A stretch of 64,000 nt of DNA from Trichuris trichiura. Its lineage: Eukaryota > Nematoda > Enoplea > Trichinellida > Trichuridae. The notes under the pieces are model-generated. The model saw only the letters and a list, made by a program, of their open reading frames with translations, was not told where the DNA came from and searched no databases. The DNA lies in NCBI GenBank assembly GCA_037903355.1, contig JBAJFE010000005.1, positions 2,170,001-2,234,000 of the forward strand, read 5' to 3'. Of the stretch, positions 36,671 through 46,789 are shown one piece after another; position 1 is the stretch's first letter; every line of letters starts with the position of its first letter. Made by a program: the position numbers and the translations under genes.

Positions 36671-38124
36671 CTATTTTTGGTAAGAGCTATTCTTCTTTAT
36701 TCGTTTGGGCGGTCGCTTCGATTGCAAACAGGCGAAATCGTCTTCCAATTCCAATTGATCGTAGCAGCCTTTATCAATGAAATTTACAAATTCCGTCTCC
36801 TCTATCGAAGTGTCATCGTCGGACGCAATGGTATCAACATCGACGGGAAGTCGACGCTTAGCGTAGCTCAAAGTTTGATCAAACTTCAAGCATTCCATCA
36901 CTTGTTGGCAAGAGTCAATATTGTTGATGATGTTTTCCAAGGTCCAATGCTTTTCAAGGAGAGAATGATCAAGGTCAAAGGGACCGTCGCGTACTTTTTT
37001 TATAGATACGCAAGAGGCTACTGTCTTCATTGATAGCCCAATATCGTGAATAAGGCTGTTCAGGCAATTGTCACTTTCATTGATGCATTGCACTTCTGAG
37101 GCTTATTGTTGAGAGGAAAAATGCAAATTTTTGAACGCTTACCGAGCGTAAAAAAGGGTCGTCGAAGTTGAAGACATTTGAGTCGGTAGAAAATGGCCGA
37201 AGAATCTTCGCGAGGTCTGACAAGCCCGCGGCTCGCTAATTCAAACGCTTTTTGACTTTGCATATCAACACCGGCAAAGCTGAACAGTTTTTACGATATG
37301 ACCAAACCTGCTAAAGACCTATCAAAAATACTTGAAAGCGGCTTTCGCGTTTTCGGCTTCAAACTTGGCAAGCACCGTATCCATTCTTGATTTTGTCACG
37401 TGCCCTAAAGCAGGTTGGTACAACTCGCTGGCAATATTGTCAGTTATGAACCGTATGTAGCTTTTTCCACGATTTTGCTGCGCACAGTTTGGTCCAACGT
37501 AGCCCTACCGAGCAGCCCAGTGACGTGATAGGTGTGCAGAAAACGATTCTTCAAAATTTTTGGAACAAGCTCATCGCAGCCATCATTAATGCCAAATACT
37601 AGAGATTGCGAATAAAATAATGACAGTTCGTGGAAATACTTATACCGCGCTTACTACAAACGCCGGATGTAAAATACTCAAGATTTTGGATACATTGAAC
37701 CTTAAAATCAATAGGTAAATACCGTCTTCCAATTACTGAAATACATCAACGACGTTGGGACAACAAACAGAATAAAGGCATAAAATTAGTTAAACTTACC
37801 TAAAGGATGATCGCTATAATCAATCTGGGTTACGTAGTCGACAACTTTGAGCTCTGCAGTGTTGGGATCCTCTTTAAAAACGGGGCGACGATACAGCTTC
37901 AAGGGAGTGTCGTCCATTTCATTTAGCTCTACAAAAGACAACATATCTACGCTACGCACAAAGACGGATGGGTTAATATCGCAATAGAAAGAAAGAAGCG
38001 TACCTTTCGTCAGATTGTTTATCAGAATTTTTGTTACACGATCGATGGTAATTTCGCTTGGTTTGCACAGCGAACAAACGCCATTTAACAATCGCCACGC
38101 GTCCGCGGCTTTTCGTACCAACAT
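36671..38124 (-). CDS. TRUB2: TRUB2-type (TruB family) pseudouridine synthase homologue
   Basis: In mammals TRUB2 acts in mitochondria on mRNA and helps mitochondrial translation. Seven phase-consistent exons (minus): 38004-38124, 37800-37946, 37655-37735, 37452-37598, 37332-37404, 37143-37279, 36671-37095; 376 residues. An in-frame stop precedes the ATG. Matches to the family: LLNGVCSLCKP near the start, SDHPLV, FGINDGC, HTYHVTGLLGRAT, YGHVTKSRMD, the tract QSQKAFELASRGLVRPRE, then EVQCINES and GLSMKTVASC. The key motif, HRLDAQASGV in human, reads QNLEYFTSGV here. The catalytic Asp is therefore replaced by Glu (codon GAG), so activity is doubtful. The C-terminal acidic/basic tail is extra. 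The start is leader-like, but I cannot prove mitochondrial targeting. Confidence 0.9.
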
Positions 38125-39057
38125 TGAAGCAATTCAAACTTGGTAGCGACCGCTTGTCGTTCTGTACAACCGATAGCAAAACCGCATTACCATTAACCTG
38201 CGCATCATGAATACTACTGTAGTTAAAATCAAAAGTTTGAATGAGCATAAAGCGAATTCAAGTACGAATACAGGCGCGTCTATAATAGCGCGAGATTATA
38301 AAATATTTCAGAAGAAATAAATTTTGCATTTCCTGTTTTCAAAGTTGAGCTTTCGTTTCGGTTGCCAATCTGTTAGCAGAAAACAATTTGTCGACTTTGC
38401 AAAAAAGACGTGACGTGGCAGCACAAAAACAAAAAAGTGTTTTCAAGCAAGTATCTACATAAAGTTGTTAGTAAGTACCGGAGTTGACTGCCTGTTGAAC
38501 AACAGAAAAATTTACGTTCGTGTTAGTCAAGACGGACTGGAACTCAAATATTTTTAATAGTTGCACCTGCATTACTTTTTGGGTACTGTATATGACGGGG
38601 CGCATTTCGACAAGATTTTTTTTCTTTACGTAGACTAGGTCCTGTACAAGTTTTGTTCGGATGATCGACGTTTAGGCGCAACTCAATTTAGAGCTGCTGA
38701 CTCAAATGACTGCAACTTTTTGAATAAGTTTTTCGTTTTCCCCATATGGAATGCTCTAATGACCAGTATAATTTTCTAAACGCATTTTTGACGCTAGATT
38801 AATTTATAGAGGTGTAATAGTTTTTTTGGGCAGCATACAGACGCTTAATTGAAGTGCGCAGGACCACTTATGTCGGACGTTTCCTAATGTAGGCGATTGT
38901 TTCTAATACAGTAAGTTACTAAACCTGTACTGTCTTGATTATCTTAATGCTTGTTTCCGACAATAGGTTGAGTCGCGCTTGTGGTCCGTTTGATTTTCTA
39001 CGCCTTTTTAACTATGTTATTAGTATTTCAATACACAAACAGTGCTTTTAAGCTGCT
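38125..39057. other. Divergent promoter region between TRUB2 and THADA
   Basis: AT-rich, no recognised gene or RNA. A minus-strand open frame (37973-38248) overlaps TRUB2 exon 1 in another frame and is a shadow. Confidence 0.6.
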
Positions 39058-39075
39058 ATGTTGTTAATTGTAGCC

Positions 39076-42000
39076 ATGGCAAATTCTTGGTTGGACTGTT
39101 CGGCGTTGCCTGACGATCCTGTGGCATTTTGTGCTGCGGCGCTGAAGAATGGAAGGGGTGACGAGCTTTTGCAAAGGTGCTGCGAGGATCACCAATCAAT
39201 GCTTAACGACGTATGTCTGCCAGCCGTCCTTCAGTCGACCTATGGGTAGAGTCGCGTTCGTCCCCAAAGTGCGCCTCTTTGAACTTGTTAACTTTAGCAA
39301 GCAAAGTTTCCCCAATGCCATCGAAGCAAGCCGGGTCTTGAACACGGTTTTAGACTTCTTATACCAAAGTAACGCCACTATTAGTTTTGAAATGCTTGCA
39401 GACCTATTGAATTACGTGTGGAACCATTGGAACGAGTATACAGAGGTAGGAACGCGCGGCTGACCGTATAAGCAACTTTGAAGCGTTCGGCTTGAAAATC
39501 AAAATCATAAATGCGCGATAATTACAAGCAGGACAATATTTTCAGGTAGTCCGTTGGAATTGCTGCGCCATTATGGTCAAAGTAGTGAAATTTTATGTAA
39601 GGCAGCGCCCAAATCCCGAGCAGTTTCTCCATCTGCTGGTGAAGAGGATTATACTTAACGACGTCTGCGTTAAACCTTGGTACAAATGCTTGGAAATGCT
39701 GTTGCCATTGTTCGAACGATCCACGCTGCTGCAATTGTTTGAGTTGAAATTGCCTGATCTCTGTTTGCAAGCAGTTGAAAATTGCGAAGACGCTGCCCAC
39801 GTAAGTTTCAATGCTCGTGTCGAAATTTTTCCCTCAAGTTTTGTATTTCAAATAATAACGCTCTAAATTGAACCTGCCGCTTTCCCAGGGGGTCTGTAAT
39901 GCTAATGAGGTAGTTTCCATGAGCATAATTAAACTTCAGCGGTAAGCCGCGAAAGATCCCCTAATCCAGCAGTAAGTCTAATGGAGAAAATACTAATATC
40001 TAAAATATACGTATTTTATAACTAATTAAAACAGGTACATATAATCAAAAGTAGGCATTTTCCGGAATGCGTAGTGCCTTCTACTTTCTCATTTTTGAGC
40101 TTAGACAGTGAAATGCTAATATTTTTTCTGATACCAACCATTGTTGCAGTAATAAGTAATGCGCAGCAGCCCGCGTGATTATGGAGGGTCATTCAGATTA
40201 TTTAAGGCAGCATCTCTGTTCGTGGCAATGGCCACCAAGGATATGGAATTAAAAGCTTCCACGTTTTGGGAGGCAACGTGGCTGAAGCCGGTTTTTGAAA
40301 AGATGAGAAGCTCCAGCTGTTCTTCGGTAACTCCATTTGCGGTATATTCCCAACGCGGGTGTCGGGCCTACAGTATGAAATCTACTTTTAGGAATTGCTT
40401 CTTAAATTAATTCCTGTTAGTCCAGAACTCTTTCTAGCAATCGCTCCGAAGTATCTGTACCCAATGGGGCAACGTGGTACTCCAGTGAACTGTAGCTGCT
40501 TCACTCAGTTCAAATTTCGATACATGATTTTCAGGTACGGACTGCATTATTCAGTTGTACTTGTCAGCCGCTAGCATTGGCTGGCAACGACGGCGAAATA
40601 ATCCGCTTAGCATGTTTGTTGTCTGCACGGTGAATCAATGTTTGCTTCATCAAAACTGTCAGGTATCAAACGCTGACTGTATACTGACTTTACTCATTAT
40701 TATTATATTTAGATTGCAATTGCCGCTTTACGGCTTATGGCTGATCAGCCGAAAAAATGTTTACCTGTTGAATCTGGGTATTTGGATCGGTTGCTGCTAT
40801 TCTTATCTTTCAATGCCAATGAGCAAGAGCCGTCATTTTGCGAAGACATTATTGTCTGCGTCAAAAAGGTGAAGAATTCAAAGCCATTCATAACGCCATT
40901 CCAAGTCGGCGTATTCGCAACTAGACAAATGCAAAAAAACTAAAATTAAACTAAAAACTAAACAAACAAAACAAACTAAAAAGACTAAAATTTAAAACTT
41001 AGTACACTTACTGTTTTTATATCTCTCACAGTTAGTGTGCAGTTATTTTTGTGATATTATAACATTTAGTTTTATCCTATATTCGATGCTTCTCGTTGAG
41101 CTGACGGTTTTTACTTTTCAATACAATGCGCGTGGCCTATTTAGTCTTTTGTCCGTTGCATCCATATTTATCCTTTTCGAGGACTAACGACAATGTGTTG
41201 TAGACCTTTGAACGTGTAAGAGACAGCGGTTGCTGGGTTCAAACGCGCATTTATGCCAATTGGTTTCAGGTTATAGAAAGCTACAAAGTACGCTGCTTAG
41301 GCTGTCCCTCTCCGCGTGACCGTTGTTGCTTTCAGAACTTTCTGAGAAGGTTGAACGCGTGGGCTATTGATTGCCTTGTTCAAAATTTGCAGTTCTCGTC
41401 GCGGCTTTGCGCTCTTCGTATAATGGATCTCATGTATGCAAATGCGATGTGGCGTTGCCCTTCTTATGGTAATAAAGCTGACAATGGCGCCAAAAAGCTC
41501 GACTTTGCGTTTAAAGATTTAAACAAAGACTTGGACATTGACCAGTTGCGAAAAGATGGTTGGTCAGTGTTGTTCGAAACGTTGGCCGATTGCTACGAGA
41601 AGAATCAAACTATTGCGTTTGGAATTCTCCGAAGAAAACCTACAATCGATGCTTTCTATTCCGTATGACGTCATTGGGCTTTTCCTTTATCAACTACGCT
41701 GTTGTTCAGAGCATTGAGGAACGGCTGAAATGGGCTCGGTCGGTTTTGCCACGTTCCCCTAAATTGGTCGAAATATCCGCTGCCGCTTGTATGATTCGAG
41801 TTGGCATAGCCATCACTCCTAAAGAGGAGAATGGCTTAAGAGCAACACTGCTTTGGGCAATTGACGAACTGCGAAAAAGTCAAGAAATTTGCAAGCAAAG
41901 TGCCAACCTGAATTTCATTACAAGTCGTACTTCCATATTTGGGATAGTAATGCTTGTTCGTCTTCTGATACAAGACGTAGTTAGCGAGTCAGACGATTGG

Positions 42001-45000
42001 AATTTGCATACTTGGGCAACACAGACATGTAAATTTTTAGACAACTAATCAGTGTTGCAGACTTGCGCCATTCCATTGAAGTGGTTACCAGAAGTTGCGT
42101 GGACATAGCGACTACAATTTTGCCAGCTCTTCAAGATGGTTACTTTGTTGACACCGACCTGTCATCCGCTTATGGTAGTCTTTGTTATTTCTTCGTAAAG
42201 CTTATAACTTGTTTTTAAAGAACAATTCACGCAAGACGACTTCATCAATAGCCGTCAGACGTTTACGCTTGTTAGCTGGCGGATCATCAAAGAAATCAAT
42301 GCCCTGTTTTCATTTTTCGTAACAGTATTGCCGTTGAACCATGATTCCAAGGAGGATAATGACTTTGCCTTCTCAATGGTCCGTCTCGTATGCGATCATT
42401 TTCTGTCCGTATTTACAAGCACCAATCATCGCGGCGTTTTTGAAACGGCCGGTTTTTTCTTCAAAGAAATATGCAATACGATGAATCGGTAAACAAAAAA
42501 AGAAGCTGAGCGTCAATTTTTCTGGACAAAAAAGTTTTTTTTGTCGCAGATGCCACCAGCTTGTTCAAATTAGAAAGGACTACGCCTATTTGATATTGAG
42601 CAAGTTGGAGGATGGCAAAGAAATTTTTCGGCTCAACATGCGTAGCGGTGGACTCCCATTCATGGTGGCTTGTCTTTTGCACTCGGAAGTTAAGGATCGT
42701 CAGGCGTGCAGCTTTCTTTTTTTCGATTTCGTAAACAGAATTCTTGTTATTGCCAAGTGCGCAACTACAAGCGGTGTAAAAGTAAGGATTTTAAGATATT
42801 TTAATATGAAAGATATTTTTAGGTATTTTTTAAGTTTCCCGCCTTATATAAAATATCTTAAAGGCGGGAAGCCTAAAACTAGGTATTATTTCCCCCAACA
42901 GCGTTAGCTTACGCGTTTTGCTGCTTGTTAGCTTGCTGCTATTTTGCCCTTATTTGGTGCAGGTAAACTGCTTAAACATTCTGGACAAAATTCTTCGCTT
43001 TGCCAACTTGACATGCTTTGACGGCCCTCGTTTGGTCTCTATGTTCAAACTGGCGTTGACCGAATTGACCAGCGAAGATTGGATGGTTCGAAGCGCCGCC
43101 CAATTGTTCCTTGTTGCTTGGCTACGACGGGTCTTCGGGACTCCTAATATTACCAAACCAAGGCAGCCAAAATGCTGCAGGTTCTGCGTCTGTTTCACAT
43201 TACCGTACCTTACCTCTACCTCGCGTTTAGGTTGTCCGATGTTGAGCTGAATCGATTGTGTCCAGGCATTTTCGACATTCTCACTTCCTCGCTGCAAAAG
43301 CATTTGGTCGACAAAGTCTGTACGATGGATATTTATGTCAGTTTGACCATTTTGAGTACTGTTTATCCAAATTCGTGGTCAAGCACATTTGCTACATGTT
43401 GCGCCGATAGTCCCGATGGCCTTTTGCTTCCGTTGTGGGAAGTAGTCAACGAAATTTTGTTTACCTCTCCCGTTGAGCGTTTTCGCTATATGGCCGCTCA
43501 AGCTCTCAGTTCAATTTTACCTCCTTGGAAACTTTACCTTTTATGGAAAGAGCTGAAGCGTCATATATTGTCTCGACCAATCGGCTCGCAGAATGCCATA
43601 AACGGCTTATTGCATTTGGTAAGTTTTCTCTTGTCCAAACCCACAAATGAATAACCTGCTAACTGCGTACGATGAAAGGTGGCTGCTCATGATCAATTCA
43701 AGTCAAATTTTGATGGCAACCCTTTGATATCCAATGAGGAATTGCTGCAATTTGGTCATCATATGTTTTGGTATTGTATCCATTGGTCTTGTTTGTTCCT
43801 TAGAGAGTTGTTGCTTTTTTTTTCAAAGTTTTACTTGGGCACCGACGAACAGCGCCTTCCTGATGTCTCTCCTTTTATCGCGCGGCTGCCAGTTGCCGTA
43901 CTTGTATTCGACCTTTCTGCATCGTCAGCTGAGCATTAGTGATTCGCTTGCGTTGGAAACTTTTCGAGACGTGGCGGCAGGCTGCGCCGCTCAAAGCAAA
44001 GCCAAGTTGGAACTCTTCCAAGATTGTCTGGTCAAAATTCCGTCGCTCCGTTTGGCGTTGTACAAAGTACTGGCGAAAAATTTGAATATTCAAATCGACA
44101 CTTTTCCCAGCGCGTTTCAACGTCTGCTTTTGGCGGATGTGCTCGAGTGCGAGGACGAAAACTTTGTACGCAAAGTATTGAAGCAACTCGCGAGGGAAAA
44201 ATCGAAAGCGTACCCTAATGCTGTGTACTTGCAGGCAGTTAAGGCATACATTGCCCATTCTGCCGGTATGAAGTCCGAAATAGGAAGGGCTGAAACGTTG
44301 CAACGCCTTCAAAGGTGCAAAGATGGAAGATGCGGACAACTAAAACTGTACTGCGTTGCGTAGATTGTTTTTACGCTCGTTAATCTCTCTTATCCAACTT
44401 AGACCTCGAACAGTGGCATACTTCACTTTGTTTGTTGCTCATCTTCAAGCAACCGTAAAATTTTGCCAAACGCATTGTACACTTTGCATATAAGTCAAGC
44501 TTTAAGGAACATAGTTCGATTTGTTGGGTGCTCGATTCGATACTTCAAATATCTTTGGCTCAAGACAGTACTACGGCCAACGTCTGCCTCAAAGTTATGG
44601 ATCTTTTGGTGTCTCGATGTCACACCGAGCTTTTAAAGCATTGTACTAGCATTGGCTGCTTTGTTATTATGTTTTTATGGAATAAGATTTCCTTTAGGTT
44701 TAACCAATGTTATATGTATGATAATGCTACAAAAGACGAGTAGTTGGGTCCGCCGCCAAGCTGCCACTTTATGGTGCATGATGCACCCAAACAAAGGTAT
44801 CCACATGCTGCTATAGGCGCTTGGTCAATTTTCAGCTGTTATTGAGGCTTTCAGGTGAAGATACTCATCCAGAGCAGTGCTTAAATGAATGTTTGCTTGA
44901 AATTGGATCAAGCAGGGTACAACGTATCGTTGCATGCCATAGTCAACTTCTTGCCGTCGAAAATGTCCTCCAGGTAAGATTTCCTTAAACGCGGCGCGAA

Positions 45001-45161
45001 CTGTTACTTGTTTCTTCCCATTCCCGCCAATAAGTTTGACCGCGAAGGTTTCGTTGATAAGATAATAAGGTTGCATAGTTCAGACTAAGCGGGTGGTGAT
45101 AATTCGAAGTAGATTTTTTGTCTCTTTTATCAGTCTAATCTTCTCGAGTGCTGCAATGTAG
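39076..45161 (+). CDS. THADA: THADA / Trm732 homologue (DUF2428 protein)
   Basis: Large helical-repeat protein. Yeast Trm732 partners the methyltransferase Trm7 in 2'-O-methylation of tRNA position 32; fly and mammal THADA affect calcium handling and metabolism. Supported exons (+): 39076-39245, 39298-39445, 39546-39800, 40713-40868, 41336-41662, 41710-42028, 42061-42174, 42221-42488, 42550-42781, 42963-43180, 43231-43618, then less exact exons from 43679 through about 44980, and a possible last exon 45084-45161. The DUF2428 core is clear: SWRIIKEINALFSFF, NHRGVFETAGFFFKEI, MRSGGLPFMVACLL and VNCLNILDKILR with DWMVRSAAQLFL. Between 39801 and 40712 one or more exons (around 40160-40330) could not be fixed. 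ATG 39058 is an alternative start. The 3' end is inferred. It is shorter than human THADA (1,953 residues). Confidence 0.85.
42836..42870. repeat. Inverted repeat (hairpin) in a THADA intron
   Basis: Perfect 10-base arms TTCCCGCCTT (42836-42845) and AAGGCGGGAA (42861-42870) around a 15-base AT-rich loop, inside the intron 42782-42962. Confidence 0.8.
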
Positions 45162-45457
45162 CAAGGGTTGGAACACGCTTTTAATACTATGCTTGTAATA
45201 TTGGAACTTGTGATCATACGGTCGCGTTTAACCTGCCAACTTAACGTGTCGGCAATGGCTTTACGAACATCTGCGATAAGAGCCGGTGTTGCTCCCGCCC
45301 ATAGAGAGACTTGACAGCTTTTAGGTATAGTTAGTTTCGGCAGTTTAAGACGTCAGCTGCTTTCAACTCTGGGAATTGCTGTAGCGACCGACCGCTGCAG
45401 TTTCTAACTGTTGGAACTTGCTTCCTTCGTGACGAACATTAAGTCCAACGTTAATGG

Positions 45458-45708
45458 TTGTCGAAAGGCGTCGGTAGTAGGTCAACAAATGTCAGACTAA
45501 AAAAATGAGCTTTCGAATCGTAAGGCACTTTCGGTCTGGCGCTGTCAAGAGCTTAAGCGAATAGAATCGTAAACGCCTTTACCGAAGAACAAAGCTGTCG
45601 AAAGGCATCGACAATAGGTCAACAAAAGTAAAAGGAAAAATAAGCTTTCCGAGATGCGTAAGCGAGTTCGTTCCGGCGCCATCAAGGGTTTAAACGATTA
45701 AATTGCGC
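45458..45708. repeat. Imperfect two-copy tandem repeat, about 136 bp period
   Basis: Unit 1 (about 45458-45572) and unit 2 (about 45594-45708) share the ordered blocks TGTCGAAAGGC, TAGGTCAACAAA, GAG/TAAGCTTTC, TTCGGTCTGGCGC/TTCCGGCGCC and ATCAAG/GTCAAG. About three quarters of the bases match by eye. No open frame spans both. Confidence 0.75.
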
Positions 45709-45891
45709 GAACATTCAATGTCAGGTTTTTCAAACGAATATCCGTACCTACAGTAGCGGGTATATGTTTTCAAGTCAGCGGAAAGTTCGTCATCGCCGGC
45801 AGTCCCAACAAAATTGCACCCAACATTTATCCCTGCGCTTTAGGAGTGCGTAGCCGGGTCTTCGTCATCGCCGGACGCGCAAAGCCCTTTT

Positions 45892-46185
45892 GTGAAGAAC
45901 AATTTCGACTGTCTGCTGGAAGCGCCGCTCAATCTACAGCGTTTGCTCAACTCAGCTCAACTTGGTAACGAAGGCGGTTGGCAGCCATCTCCGCTGTGCA
46001 AGTGCTCTAAAGCGAGAAAGAATTGTGTGGCCGGAAAAGTTTCCGATATGCGCGCCCTGTGCGCCCTCGGTAGCGCATCCATTGCCCACGAGCGTATTGT
46101 TTGTCACGTGAAGGCTTTGTTAGAACGTTGCGCCGAAGATGCGCATTTTAATTGTCAAACTTTCAAGTGTGCATGCGGAAATTGA
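45892..46185 (+). CDS. Unassigned cysteine-rich open frame
   Basis: A 97-residue open frame with ten cysteines, including CKC and CAC pairs, ending CNCQ-like then stop. No signal peptide is visible at the first Met, and I recognise no family. It lies on the same strand as THADA, 0.7 kb after its proposed end, so it could be a last exon of a longer transcript, a separate small gene, or chance. Its composition looks more coding-like than the surrounding sequence. Confidence 0.3.
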   Translation: MKNNFDCLLEAPLNLQRLLNSAQLGNEGGWQPSPLCKCSKARKNCVAGKVSDMRALCALGSASIAHERIVCHVKALLERCAEDAHFNCQTFKCACGN

Positions 46186-46789
46186 GTGAAATGAAAAGAA
46201 AACGGTTTGGAAAGAGGAAGTAAAGCAGCGAACACACTTCAAACGTGAGGAGCAAGCGCAATCGTCGCTTATAACGTCGACTTGACGGAAACTGCCGAGT
46301 CGACGAGGGGGCGGGAAGCAACTTCTACTTTCTACAAACCTCTACAAGTACACACGAGTGCAAAAATGTCAGGGAAGTGAGAGAGAGAGCGGATATTGCA
46401 CTGTTATGGCACTGGGAGAGCCGGGAAGAACAAATGTCGTCGCTCCTTTCGAAGGCGGCCTATTGTATCTACGCAACTTGTCCTTAATGGAAGAAAAAGA
46501 AAAGGTAAAGAGTCCGCAAGCCGGAGCATATTTCTTTTTGAAACACAGTTAAAGCTATCGGTACCAAAAGTATCTAGTTCAGCTGCTTGAAAAGCCGGCA
46601 AAAGCACTCTTGGTAGAAGAAGAAGAAGATGAAACACACGAATATGGACAAAAAAAGTGTGGGGGCGGGATGAATGAACAACAAACGACGACAAAGGGGA
46701 GACGAAGACGCTGCGCCCGACGAGAGAGGTAGGAATGGGGCAAATATTGTAAAAGTGGCTACGCTCCTTCGAGTCTCTCCTGCTTATGT

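Larger units (their letters stand above)
45162..46789. other. Region between THADA and the zinc-finger gene
   Basis: Contains an imperfect tandem duplication (45458-45708) and a cysteine-rich open frame (45892-46185). From about 46190 to 46789 it is probably the 3' UTR of the convergent zinc-finger gene, with a short GA run at 46378-46389. Confidence 0.5.

Noticed and set aside
36671..38124. Condensin-II subunit H2 considered for the TRUB2 locus
   Set aside because: Only the first exon looked vaguely similar; the full exon set matches TRUB2 from end to end.
41560..41662. Apparent frame change at the end of a THADA exon
   Set aside because: The exon is an exact multiple of three and joins the next exon in phase, so no frameshift is required.
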